From NCBI GenBank assembly GCA_005765155.1, contig VCCP01000001.1:2232001-2296000 (forward strand): a stretch of DNA of 64,000 nt. Direction: 5' to 3'. This document shows, piece after piece, positions 23,853-34,810 of this stretch. Made by a program: the position numbers and the translations under genes. The notes beneath the pieces are model-generated. The model was not told the DNA's origin, did not search any database, and was given only the letters and a program-made list of their open reading frames with translations. This stretch comes from Zelopaecilomyces penicillatus. Lineage: Eukaryota > Ascomycota > Sordariomycetes > Hypocreales > Pseudodiploosporaceae. Position 1 is the stretch's first letter, and each line of letters starts with the position of its first letter.

Positions 23853-26800
23853 GGTGGGGGAGCTCTGCAATGCTGATTGTGCGGGGTGGGGTGATGAAGC
23901 CGAGAACGAGTGCAACTAGAAGAAGTTGCACACGGAGAGAGATTGTACGAGGAGAATAGGAATGGAGATGATGCAAACAGTTGAAGTCTTGGAGGGGAAG
24001 ACAGAACAGATAAACGTTGGGCAAAAGCAGTCCCAAGACAGAGAGACTGTTTACTTGGAGGTTCGGCGAGCTCTGGTGGGCAGAAAAGGAGTCGGTGATG
24101 GCGGGGCTAAAATTATTTCGTGGCCAGAGAGGCGACGCCCAACAAGCTACTATGGATAGAGGCCCTGCCTGCACCTGGCAAATAAACCAAGCAGATCTCG
24201 TCCCACCCCACCCAACCGTCCACCACCCTTCATCAACCATCCAAGGCGCCTCCATCAACTCCCTCGACGCACCAATGACAGGGGTTGGGTCAAGATGGCG
24301 GTGGACGGGTCCACGTTTGGGCTGTCGCAAACTTCGACTGCCTCTACGTTCGTATCCTTGCTGCAACACACAAACGGGCACTGTGTTGCTGGACTAGAAA
24401 CTGGAAACTTGCCCGTTCTGGCTTTCCGTTTGCTGTCGAATTTTTGAGTCCCCGTTATTACAGATATCGGACGGACGAAGAGTTCGAACAATGGGAGCAA
24501 ACAGGGTATTCCTAGCAAGAGCATGACAATGTTGCACTGCCGACAACTGGTGATGGACGATGAGACCTTGCCCACCATCAGCGAGCAGTCTTTCATTCGA
24601 GCACAAAAACGACGGATGCGGGTCTCATGTCGCAGATAGGCTGTCCACTAGTTGATATGCCCAGCAACAGCATCGCAGTATCATCCAATATACCACTGCT
24701 AGAATCTTTGCAATTTCGTCACATGAAGCTAGCCACCACAAATAACCGAGTTCAGTTGCACATTGCTAAGAGTGAGATGCCTTATCAAAGTGTCTCGTCT
24801 GACGGAAACAGTTAGACTTTGTGTTACCATTCACTGAGAGTGTGCGGGCACTACCGACCCGCATCAAATCACGACTGGCAGAGCATGAAAGATCACCTAG
24901 ATTGTCAAGGGAGGGAGGGGGAAGACGTTGCATCATTTGCATTGCATTCATCTTATACCATATTGTGGGTTGTCGAATGTTTGCTTCTTCCCGAAACGCA
25001 TGTACCCACTCGCGCTCGGCGGCTACACAAGCAGAACCTTCCCTATCAAAGCATCACAGACACAGCTAATGCGTCGTCTCATTGATCGGCAATTCTGCTG
25101 CATGTCGCCTTTTCCCGACTCCCACAGACTCAATTGTCGCGGGAATGCACAACTAGACAAGGAGACAAATCAATTGTAGCAAGCTTCATGAGGATATTAG
25201 TCAATCAAAACGGCTTTCGAATACCAAATAATGAGCATTGGCTACTCTTCGCGATGAACAAACTTGCAGTGCAATATCTGAGTGCAAGGAAAAGAAGAAA
25301 GATCTTCAGGGAGGATCAGCTGACTGGCAAGCTAGGTGTCCAACATGCGTTTTCCCAGCATGAATGATCTGTACGGAGTACCGCAAAGGCAGATCGCGCG
25401 AGCCGGCTTTTGATTTACGGAAGCAAGGGGGCAAGGGGTCGTTGTAGGCAAGGAGAGGGGCCAAGACATGACAGGAGACGAGCAATGCGTCACCTTCCTG
25501 GAGCCGCCCGACGTCATTTGATCAGGGCCTCCCTGTGGGATCAACAGATATGTAGACTCGAATCTGCTTAGCACTCTCGATTCGCACAGAAGTGACGAAA
25601 TGCGGCTGCCATCCTGAAACAACGGCAGATCAAGATCAGCCAGCAACTGTGCTACTGTACCGATACATGACATTCTTCTGGGTAGGATGCGCCCGCGTTG
25701 CGTGGCATTGACAGTAAAAGGCTGACTATTACATGTCTAATTCTTGACTAACAAACGTGCTTCGGCAGACGCCGGATTAGGAGGCAAACGACATGATACT
25801 AGGAGTCTAGACAGTCCTTTTCCAACAGAGGGGGCATTGCTGAGGGAAATCCCGTAAACTGCGCCCCGTTGAGGCCCGCTGGTGATGATGCGGCAGGCTT
25901 CAGCCACCGCCAGATCTGTCCGGCCATTGCACGAAAAAAAAAGATTGGCCGACACAGCTGACGAGGCACGGCGTTCGTTAAGACGCACCTAATCTCACTG
26001 ACAAGTGAGTGAGTGAGTGAGCAGCCTCGCCCCCACTAAATATGTGAATACGATGGAACAGAGAGTCTGCATCTGACATGTAAGCTTTTAATCAAGGCCG
26101 TGTGCGCGGTCTTGTACGAAGACCACGGTTATTCTACAGTGGCAGCTACTGAGCAACGAGCAACGAGCAACGAGCAACGAGCAACGAGCAACGAGCAGCG
26201 AGCAGTACACCACCATTTGTTCCATACTTTACCACAAACCCTTCAAAGAGGAGGACAAGCTTTTATCTAGCGTGCAGGCATGCCGCACAGGCTATAAATT
26301 CATGCCAGGTGCAGCAACCACTGCCCAAAGACAAAGCTTGGCATGTTCCCCGGATCTCGCGCCCTGCTGGTTCCTGCAAATACTACAGTCGGTAATATAC
26401 GTGGTATTGATGAGAGGTACTACCTTAGGTATTCATGACTTGGAAGACAGATTCGCACGAGTAATAAATGTTAGCAATCTCCCCACTGCAGCTATCGCCT
26501 TGCCGGCTATATCGTTACGAGCAAGTAACAACAATCTTAAATGGTCCTGGCTCATAGGCTTTCAGTCTCTGTCTCCACTACGCAGCAGACAGGAATGGGG
26601 GGAGCATCATGCATGAGTGTAAATGAAGCTGGGTGGATGGATGGATCAACTTGAAGGGAGTGCCGCCCTCACCAGGATTTGAGTCAGGTCCGGGGGCAGA
26701 CTTCCTTACCATTTGCAAGTGTAGACTGCAGGGTGTTAATATGGCTTTTCGTATGTATCTCTGCCTCTCAATTTGTTTACCCAGTGCGGTGGCTAGAAGC

Positions 26801-27613
26801 CCCATTGTGCGGGCAGCGCGCTGCTGGTTGGTCTTGGTGGTGGTGTACAGTTAATATTAGGGAGAGAGTGAGCAATGGATCTCCTCCTCTCTTATCGGAG
26901 GAAACCTGCAGCCAAATCCAACGTGGGCGGGTTGATTCGCCAGGGGCTTGGGCCGCACAAACACCCCCCTGTATTCCTAGTGTTTCTTCTGGAGCCAACC
27001 CCTGAACGACCTGCAACTCCAGGTACTTGTACACGGGTTGTTTCAGCAGCCCACTACGACAGGCACGTCATGGGCACGGTGCAGATGTACTGTACCGATC
27101 ATTGCTCGTATTGGTTTGCCCAAGCCTTGGGTGAAGGTGTAATGCAAAGGGGCCAATTTCCTGGGCATACCGTTTTTTTTTAATTGCCTCCCCTCGCCTT
27201 GAGCCCGTTCTGTCATCCCTCATCCCTCCTCCAATTCAAGAAACAGGGAGAATTTCTCTGTTCCAATATCTATCTATTCATAACCATCTTCGAACCGCTC
27301 GCTCCAACTCGGTGTGACGCAATCTTTCTTTTTCTTTTTTTTTCGGCCGTTTACTTCTTCATACTCTAGAGTCGCAGTTCTTCGATTCCCCCGTTCTATT
27401 GCATATATACATTTGCACCCCTCACACTCTTTTTTGTTGCTTGTCCCCTAAGCTGCTACACCTCTGTAACAAGGACTTGGCTTGTCCGTCCGCTCGTTTG
27501 CGCATCCCACCCCCCCCTTGAAAAACCACTATTCGCGAAAGCATTCCATCATCCAGAACGCTCGCGTTACGCTCAACTTTACGACTTCGATTGATCGCAC
27601 CACCACCGCCATC
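23853..27613. other. Intergenic region between the UGM and transporter starts
   Basis: This 3.8 kb lies between two divergent genes. It contains a heptanucleotide tandem repeat (26151-26205) and, just before the transporter, pyrimidine-rich sequence with CT tracts and T runs (27,160-27,610), as often seen in fungal promoters. I recognise no coding exon. Confidence 0.6.
26151..26205. repeat. GAGCAAC tandem repeat, about 8 copies
   Basis: Six perfect copies of the 7-mer GAGCAAC are followed by GAGCAGC and a partial GAGCAG. The repeat is intergenic. Confidence 0.95.
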
Positions 27614-29018
27614 ATGTCGACGGAAGAGAAAATTCGTGTCTCCGGCGACGTGTCTCGCGCAGACAGCTCGCCTGTTTTGCCTACCATCAACCCCCTGGCC
27701 GAGAAGCCACAGGCAGCAAAGGCTTCGCTGCATCCTGCTTTCTATGTGGTGTGAGTTCGCAGCTGTGCAGAGCTCAATTGTTGGCCATCAAACTGACAGA
27801 ATCGCCAGCACCTGGATTGGTTTCAGTTCTTCCGTCATCTTGTTCAACAAATGGCTTCTTGATACCATGAACTTCCGTACGTCGCTCTCCCAGTAGCGTT
27901 CTCCTGTGCTGGTTGGGGTCCGCTAACATTTGTTCCTAGGCTATCCCGTTATTCTTACGACTTACCATCTTACGTTTGCGACCATCGTCACCCAAGCCCT
28001 AGCTCGTTGGACCACTGTTCTCGATGGAAGAAAATCCGTGAAGATGACCGGCCGCGTCTATCTGCGTGCCGTTGTTCCCATCGGCATCTTTTTCAGTCTG
28101 AGTTTGATCTGCGGAAACCTGACCTATCTCTATCTGTCAGTCGCGTTTATCCAGATGCTCAAGGCTACTACACCAGTTGCTGTCCTCTTGGCTGGTTGGG
28201 CCCTCGGTATCACGCAGCCGAACTTGAAGCAATTTCTTAATGTCTCTACCATTGTTGTCGGTGTTATCATCGCATCCATGGGAGAAATTCACTTTGTTGT
28301 TACTGGAGTCCTCTACCAGATTGCAGGTGTCATCTTCGAGGCTCTCCGTCTCACCATGGTCCAGCGACTACTGAGCTCTGCCGACTTCAAGATGGACCCC
28401 CTCGTTTCACTCTACTACTTCGCCCCTATTTGCGCCGTGATGAACGGAGCTGTCGCCTTGATCTGGGAATTCCCCAAGGTCTCCATGGCTGATGTCTACC
28501 ATGTTGGACTCTTTACATTTTTCCTTAACGGTCTCTGCGCGTTTATGCTCAACGTCTCTGTTGTGTTTTTGGTATGTTACAATCCTTTGACGATTATTCC
28601 TCTTTCCTACGGTTTGCTAACATTTGACGCGATGTAGATTGGCAAGACCTCAGCCGTTGTCCTAACTCTCTGTGGTGTGCTAAAGGACATTATGCTTGTC
28701 GTTGCTTCCATGATGATCTGGGGCACTCAAGTTACTGGACTTCAGTTCTTTGGCTACGCTATTGCCCTTGGCGGCATGGTGTACTACAAGCTCGGAATGG
28801 AGCAGCTCAAGGGCTACATGGGTGAAGCTGGCCGACAGTGGGCGGAGTTTGGTGCTCGCAAGCCCATTCTCCGAAAGTTATCCATCATTGTGTTCGCCAT
28901 CTTTGCCATTTTTGCCTTATTCGGCGGCCTTGCTCCCACATACGCCCCGGATTACAACCCTTCCAAGCTGGCCACAGAGGTCACCAGCCACTTCGGAGGT
29001 AAGGCCCCCGCCCAGTAA
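27614..29018 (+). CDS. Drug/metabolite superfamily transporter, triose-phosphate/nucleotide-sugar translocator family
   Basis: Exons are 27614-27750, 27809-27876, 27940-28571 and 28638-29018, giving 405 aa. After a roughly 45-residue soluble N-terminus the protein is almost all membrane segments (about ten). It carries family hallmarks: SSSVILFNKW near the start of TM1, LTTYHL in TM2, LKATTPVAVLL in the middle, SLYYFAP, and the final TLCGVLKDI. Known members exchange nucleotide sugars or phosphorylated sugars across Golgi/ER or plastid membranes. It lies divergently from UDP-galactopyranose mutase, an arrangement I recall for Aspergillus glfA and the UDP-galactofuranose transporter gene glfB, so the same substrate is plausible but inferred. 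An alternative exon 2 acceptor at 27799 would add three residues in frame. The C-terminus is short and hydrophilic. Confidence 0.88.
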
Positions 29019-29737
29019 ATGGGGTGGATATGATCCACAACGAGTGATGGGCAACTAGTGCAGAAACATAACAAACTGCGTGAATGGCGTTAATTTGGTT
29101 CAACGGGCAATCCGAGGGGCCGTATTGTCTGTTTTGGCAGTTCTAGGAACTTGAACTGTTCTAGGGCATGCTTTTGTTTTAAGACCCCTAATTGGAGACA
29201 CCAGGGAATTCTACTTGGCTGGAAGAGAGATGATGTACCATAGAGCTTGGACGCAGCGCGCAAGGTCGATGCTGCTTCAAAAGGCAAGCATCGCGCCAAG
29301 TCAACACATGATGTATTTTAGATGGCGTTTGCATCAACAATAGAGATGGGACGCTAAGATGAAATGAGCAGGACAAAAAATTTCTTATTTTCTAACACCA
29401 ATGACCAAATTCCGTGGCTTTGCTTGTAATCATGAAAGGTGGCCACCACGCACACGCACACGCACACAACCATGCCCAATTGTCCCAATATTGCGAGGCT
29501 TGGCTTCCAGGGGGGTCGTGGCAGCTCCAGTTGACGTTATTGTTCGTGCTCGACCTAAGCGAGATAATTTCACAGTTGAGGGGTACCCGATTATTGAATC
29601 AACATTCACGAATTGAAGAGAATTGTGAATTTAATCAACTTCATATTGAGCCCATAAACCGTGGTTTCTGAAGTACCAATTGATGCTCTTTACATCCAGC
29701 CAACTCCCTAACCGTGATGGAGAAAACGATTTTTAAT
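29019..29737. other. Convergent intergenic region
   Basis: These 719 bases separate the transporter stop from the eL27 stop, where both genes end. A (CA)n-like tract lies near 29,450-29,470. Nothing else is seen. Confidence 0.6.
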
Positions 29738-30575
29738 TTAGAATTCTGAGAAAAGGTGTGTTAGCCAAATATCTTCTCCTCACAGATTACAACGTGTACC
29801 CGCCACATATGATTGCGAGTGGCAAGTGTCGGTTAGGGGAAAATGTAAAAACTTACTCAGAGGGGTGAAGAACCATCGGTTCTTGCCGCTGGTGTATCGC
29901 TCCTCCAACACCTTCTTGACAGTCTTCTTGGCATCCTCCCGCTGGCTAACCTCCTTGAAGGTGTCGCCGGTGATGGCGCCCTTCAGGCCCTCGAGCTCCA
30001 GAGTGTATCGGGTGGGCATCAGGTGGTTGTAGTTGATGACCTTGATGAAGGGCTTGACCTTGCTGCGCTTCTCCTGGCGAGTCTTGGACATGCGGCGGGT
30101 GATCTTTGAGGGGTAGCGCTCAATGCCAGCAACGACGGCGTGGCCGAAAGGATGAGGCTTGTTGCCATTGTCGACGGGCTGAATGATCACAACCTAAAAA
30201 TTCGAGAGAAACTCGTGTCAGCGATTTTTGCCTTCCCTCCGTTATTCATTTTTCTCTGCAAGCCCATTTCCAATATGCATTGACAAGTCCAATTGCCAAA
30301 GCTTCCAATAACCCCCATCCTTTTTTTCTGCCGGCCCCCTCTGCATCTGTTCCTGTCCAAGCTTCCTCTTCTCTCTCTCTCTTTCGTAGAGATCTTGAAC
30401 AGGAAACTTTTCCTTTCTGGAAGGGGGCCAGGCGCTTGCGCCAAAAAAGGGTACACAATGAAAAGAAGGGCTCTCGTGTGTGTGTATGTATATATCATGT
30501 TGGTTTTCGTACCTTCTTTCCGGCATAGCGACCGCGGGTGATGATGGCGACTCGGCCGACCTTGAGGAACTTCAT
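29738..30575 (-). CDS. rpl27: 60S ribosomal protein eL27
   Basis: Exons are 30575-30513, 30193-29857 and 29745-29738, giving 135 aa (yeast eL27 is 136 aa). Exon 1 encodes a KOW-like start (MKFLKVGRVAIITRGRYAGKK), the part of eL27 that contacts rRNA. Exon 2 continues VVIIQPVDNG through the conserved GKNRWFFTPL. The last exon is just 8 bases and supplies the final Lys-Phe and the TAA stop. The first intron (319 bases) is long for this genome and CT-rich on the plus strand, a common layout in fungal ribosomal protein genes. The gene is divergent from nce101 across 421 bp. Confidence 0.95.
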
Positions 30576-30996
30576 CTTGTCCTACTGTTGGGGGGGTCGG
30601 AGTGCTGCTGGAGGGTTAGGATTTCGTCGTCGTGAACCGTGTATCTGGATTTTGGTGCAAATTTTGGGGTTTGTGGGCTGATAATTTGGGGCAAGCGACT
30701 TGCAGGTGCCTCATCACGTGATCGGCTGTTTCTCGGATATGGTCCGTGCAGAACTTCACACAATCCATCATGGTGGTGTGCTGTGTATCGTTTTAGCACA
30801 GCAGGAGCTCCCATGATCTCCACTTTAAACCGCCCAGCGAAATCCCCCCACGACTCTGAGGAATCTGATTAGGTCAAAGCAAGCAAACGCGTTATCACCT
30901 GCGGATTGAACCAATTCGCACACGATCAGCCCCAACGCCCAGCCAAAAGTCGTTCTCCATACTGTTAAGACGAGGAACATAAAAGCTCTCAGCACC
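30576..30996. promoter_or_regulatory. Shared divergent promoter region, rpl27 / nce101
   Basis: These 421 bp lie between the ATG of rpl27 (-) and the ATG of nce101 (+), so both promoters must be here or overlap. The orientation is certain, but no specific binding site is claimed. Confidence 0.55.
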
Positions 30997-31280
30997 ATGC
31001 CTGCGCCTACGTATGTCATCTCGAGGGTTGCGGATCCCATTTTCGCACTTGTCATCGGCATGTCAGCTGCCGCATCCCGAATTGGCAGAGAGGAAAAGGC
31101 AAAGGGAAAGACGACGGACGAGACCATCCAAGCTGGGTTACGGTAGGAACATATTCTCTTACACTCCGTCTGTCGACTGTGGCGATGGTTGCAAACCGAA
31201 AAAATCTCTCATCATTGTTCACTAATGCATTTATGCTGGAGAATAGACGGATTGGCTTCGCCAAAAAGCAGTCAACTTGA
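30997..31280 (+). CDS. nce101: Nce101-family small membrane protein
   Basis: Two exons (30997-31142 and 31247-31280) give 59 aa; yeast Nce101 is 53 aa. The sequence has the family pattern: a short N-terminus ending TYVISR, then DPIFALVIGMSAAASRI (one membrane segment), then a basic REEKAKGKTTDETIQAGLRR. Without splicing the frame stops at codon 50. The intron has a CACTAATG branch site and a TAG acceptor, and splicing adds a basic tail (RIGFAKKQST). Yeast Nce101 was named for non-classical protein export, and its molecular role is unclear. It runs convergent with the TTC36-like gene, 194 bp away. Confidence 0.85.
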
Positions 31281-31474
31281 TTGATGTGATTTGAGGATGC
31301 TGCAGTCCCTTCCCAAGCAAACGCCAGCAAATCCTATTTACGCCGTCGTTCCCGATTTGACCCTCCCTTGATGAGCCGCCTCAGTTTACATGATACCACT
31401 TTCTTCTTTTAAAATACCTTTCCCGCTAAATAGGCAATGGATGAAATAAATGATTGTACGCTCCGCGCGCACGT

Positions 31475-32272
31475 TTACGCGTCAAAGGACGGCCCGTACT
31501 CTTTCTTCATGGCCTCGCGGACGATTTGCCCGCAGAGCTTCGCTGTCGGGTTGACGCTCACAGCCAAACCCTTTGCAATCTGGTTCCCGTAACGCCCGCC
31601 CAGCGCTAGATCCCGCGACGCTGCCTCTTCAAAGTCCAGTCGATCCCACCGGGACTCGGGGCGGCTCTCATCCATGTCCAATTGACGGTCCAGCATCAGC
31701 TTGCCTGTCCTGAGGTATATAGCCGCCCGCTGGGTATGTGCCATAGATAGAGTTCGGGCAGCCTGTTGTGACAACGGTGTGCTCAATGAGGGCGGTGACA
31801 ACAGCGTAATGGAGTGCTCGAGATCCTCCAGCGCCATCACGCCAGCTTGCGTCTTTTCGGTCTGTTCGGGTTGTGTAACTAGGGGCATAGGCATGCCTGA
31901 GGTATAGTTAAGCAGCATGGCGTCGCCGTACAGGCGTCTCAGGACCTGGGCTCGATTGTTTCTTGCACTGGCATATTTGGGGTATTCCGTAATCAACTCG
32001 GACAGCTCCGAAATGAACTTTTTATATCCTGCAACGGTATCATCGTCGCTGCTGTCAGGCCGAAATCCGCTCAATTGTGTCTCAAGTGCCTGGATGGACC
32101 GTATGATGTTGCGTTCTTGCTCCACCAGCTTATCATAAACGCTCACTTCAGTAATGTGCGGGTCGCGAGGCAGCGACGGATCGATGACGATGCCAGCTGT
32201 TGGGTCGGATTCCGGATCATTGATTTTCTCCAGCACGTGGATGTCGCGCTGGCTCAAAGACACGTTTGTCAT
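31475..32272 (-). CDS. TTC36-like tetratricopeptide repeat protein
   Basis: This single exon encodes 265 aa; the ATG at 32272 is preferred over an in-frame ATG ten codons upstream, because MTNVSLSQRD starts the conserved-looking part. The C-terminal 160 residues match the TTC36 pattern: ASARNNRAQVLRRLYGD (helix A of a TPR), ALEDLEHSI, AHTQRAAIYLRTGK, DFEEAASRDLALGG and finally VNPTAKLCGQIV. A charged N-terminal part precedes it. TPR proteins bind partner proteins. Mammalian TTC36 is a small liver/kidney protein reported in mouse to stabilise 4-hydroxyphenylpyruvate dioxygenase. Here the next gene, divergent, is that very enzyme. The family assignment is from remembered pattern, not from alignment. 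Confidence 0.82.
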   Translation of the reverse strand: MTNVSLSQRDIHVLEKINDPESDPTAGIVIDPSLPRDPHITEVSVYDKLVEQERNIIRSIQALETQLSGFRPDSSDDDTVAGYKKFISELSELITEYPKYASARNNRAQVLRRLYGDAMLLNYTSGMPMPLVTQPEQTEKTQAGVMALEDLEHSITLLSPPSLSTPLSQQAARTLSMAHTQRAAIYLRTGKLMLDRQLDMDESRPESRWDRLDFEEAASRDLALGGRYGNQIAKGLAVSVNPTAKLCGQIVREAMKKEYGPSFDA

Positions 32273-33550
32273 TGTATCTTGGTGCGTACGGTGATGTAAC
32301 AATACTACTGCTCCCAGAACACCACAGGTTGTTGTCAGAGTCCGGCCGTGTTCACTGGTGTGGTTGCAATCAAATCAACGAAACACAGAAAATGGATGGT
32401 CAGGGTGTGAGGGAATACTGTAAGCTGATATAATCTGGACAGATTGATCACAAGAGTAATTTAATTCTGCGAGGGTTTCCAACGTCTTTTCTTGCGTTAG
32501 GTCTCATCATGGATACCTACTCATAAGCAAAACGGGCGCAATGGTCACTTGATATTCAGCCGAGCCCGCCCTCTCTCGGCCAGCGGAGGAACCACCGCAG
32601 TGGAGACCTATCAGGCCGGGTAGGCTTTTAACCCGCTAAAACGGATTTCGGCAATCTGTCTGGGCTGCGGCTTTAGTACCGTACGTAGTAGGCTGACACA
32701 CGGAGAAATCCTGGCGGGCAAATGAGTGGGAGTGGTCCAATGTGTTCGGGAGAGGGCCACCAGGCGTTGTTACACTCCAATGGCACTGAAACAATTGAGT
32801 GTGCTCAGTCAGCCGCCAAAGTGATGCGTGTTTGGCTGCGTTTGAGCCAAAAGGAACGCAGAGCAAAGGGTCCAATCCATCCATGGCTAAGCCGGGCTCA
32901 GGTGGGGTCGGCCACCTTCGGCTTTCTTCGGCTGGCACCGCCGACACGGGATGATTCCGCACGCCGGTGCTCGGCACTCGGCCGTGCATTTCTATGGTTT
33001 CGGCTTCCGGCGCTACGGACATGATTTGCAGCCTTGAACTCACACAAGGGGGCGCCCTCTCTGGCCACTCAGAGCCGCTGTGTTTGGGGGAGGTTGTCGG
33101 ATCTGTGTGGTTGGATTGGATGGACATCCCTCCCCTTGCGCAATCCTGTTTTCCCTGGACAACCTTGCCGTGGTGGTGGCTAAATTCGTGCCATATACCT
33201 CTTTCTAGGTAGATACCCATAGGCCGCCCCCCCACTTTGTTGTTGTGAATAGGTAGTATTGCCTATGCCGTTGCATTTGGAGGAGGCGGGAATGTAAGTC
33301 TCGGGTGAGAAGTTTGCTTCGGCCGTGTGAGCCGGGCTGGCCAGCAAACAGTAAATCATTCATAAGACAGCCTCATCCCCCCCTCAAGAATCCCGCTTAC
33401 TCTTTCCTATCCCACTGGTAACTACAATAAGTTCATTCATCCCTATCCTCCCTCACTCAGTCAGTACCTTACAACAAAGGACTTTGGGAGCTGCTATCAC
33501 TTCATTATATCAACCAATTCAGCATACATACACACACATAACACAACACA
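32273..33550. promoter_or_regulatory. Divergent region between TTC36-like gene and HPPD
   Basis: This 1,278-bp region separates two start codons facing away from each other. The 150 bases before the HPPD ATG are pyrimidine-rich, ending in CA repeats and an A-rich leader (CACAACACAATGG), typical of a fungal transcription start and translation start context. A 199-codon antisense open frame (32636-33235) looks like chance. Confidence 0.55.
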
Positions 33551-34810
33551 ATGGCTCCCTCAGCTGTGACGGGCTCTCCTGAGCAGCGGCCCGTGCAAGA
33601 CGGCGGTGCTATCATGTCCAACAGCAGCCTCGAGGTACAGCTGCCAGTCGCCAACTTCACCGGCTACGACCACGTAACTTGGTGGGTGGGCAATGCGAAG
33701 CAGGCCGCTTCTTACTACACCACACTGTTCGACTTTGAGGTCGTCGCCTACCGCGGGCTGGAGACGGGCAGCCGTTACTTCGCCTCATACGTCATTGCCA
33801 ACGCAGGCGTGCGCTTTGTCTTCACCTCGCCACTTCGCTCAGCTGTTCACCTGCCCGAGGATGAGGCCATCTCTGAGGCCGACATGAAGCTGCTGAAGGA
33901 GATGCACGCCCACTTAGAGCGTCACGGTGATGCCGTCAAGGATGTTGCCTTTGAGGTCGACAATGTCGATGCCGTCTATCAAAACGCAGTAGCTGGCGGC
34001 GCCAAGGCTGTTCAGGATACTCAGGTCTTGAAGGATGCTGATCACGGCTCCGTCACAACCGCCGTCATCTGCACCTATGGTGACACCACACACACCCTCA
34101 TCAACCGCCAGGCCTACTCTGGACCTTTCCTGCCTGGCTTCCGCGCCGGCAAGCAGACCACCTCATCCACCACAGCCCCCAAGGTACCCCTTGCGCGGAT
34201 AGACCACTGTGTCGGCAACCAGTCATGGAACGAGATGGTGGCCGCCTGCGCTTTCTACGAGCAGTGCCTGTCCTTCCACCGCTTCTGGTCCGTCGACGAT
34301 GCGCAGATCAGCACCGAGTTCTCCGCCCTCAACTCCATCGTCATGTCCTCACCCAACAACCTCGTCAAGATGCCCATCAACGAGCCTGCCCCTGGCAAGA
34401 AGAAGTCCCAGATCGAGGAGTACGTCACCTTCAACTCTGGTGCGGGTGTTCAGCACATCGCCCTTCTCACAAAGGACATCATTACTTCGGTCTCTGCCCT
34501 GCGCGCCCGCGGTGTCGAGTTCATCAACGTGCCCTCAACATACTACGACACTATCCGCCAGCGCATGAAGACCGAGAAGCGCAACTGGGAGCTTAAGGAG
34601 GACCTTGATACTATTCAGCGCCTCAACATTCTCATCGACTACGATGAGGGCGGCTACCTGCTGCAGCTCTTCACCAAGCCCCTGATGGACCGCCCCACTG
34701 TCTTCATTGAGATCATTCAGCGCAATGACTTTGAGGGTTTTGGTGCCGGCAACTTCAAGAGCTTGTTTGAGGCTATTGAAAGAGAGCAGGCCGAAAGAGG
34801 CAATTTGTAA
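33551..34810 (+). CDS. hppD: 4-hydroxyphenylpyruvate dioxygenase
   Basis: This intronless gene encodes 419 aa, the usual size. The enzyme converts 4-hydroxyphenylpyruvate to homogentisate with Fe(II) and O2, the second step of tyrosine breakdown and the entry to pyomelanin. Two glyoxalase/dioxygenase-fold halves are visible. The N-terminal one starts GYDHVTWWVGNA; the C-terminal one starts ARIDHCVGNQ. The iron ligands of the family are present: His219 (RIDHC), His302 (GVQHIAL) and Glu387 (VFIEIIQR), followed by the C-terminal gate helix around FKSLFEAIEREQ. No other tyrosine-degradation enzyme lies in the window. It is divergent from the TTC36-like gene and convergent with ssl1. Confidence 0.97.
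   Translation: MAPSAVTGSPEQRPVQDGGAIMSNSSLEVQLPVANFTGYDHVTWWVGNAKQAASYYTTLFDFEVVAYRGLETGSRYFASYVIANAGVRFVFTSPLRSAVHLPEDEAISEADMKLLKEMHAHLERHGDAVKDVAFEVDNVDAVYQNAVAGGAKAVQDTQVLKDADHGSVTTAVICTYGDTTHTLINRQAYSGPFLPGFRAGKQTTSSTTAPKVPLARIDHCVGNQSWNEMVAACAFYEQCLSFHRFWSVDDAQISTEFSALNSIVMSSPNNLVKMPINEPAPGKKKSQIEEYVTFNSGAGVQHIALLTKDIITSVSALRARGVEFINVPSTYYDTIRQRMKTEKRNWELKEDLDTIQRLNILIDYDEGGYLLQLFTKPLMDRPTVFIEIIQRNDFEGFGAGNFKSLFEAIEREQAERGNL

Noticed and set aside
26650..26725. tRNA-like B-box on the minus strand (GACTCAAATCC) with a nearby GC-rich arm
   Set aside because: No matching acceptor stem or anticodon arm could be folded; at most a tRNA-derived fragment.
32636..33235. 199-codon open frame on the minus strand upstream of HPPD
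   Set aside because: It has no family resemblance and lies in the divergent promoter region; probably chance in GC-rich sequence.
34209..34596. 119- and 123-codon frames inside HPPD
   Set aside because: They are shifted frames of the HPPD coding sequence, rich in Ser/Pro/Arg.
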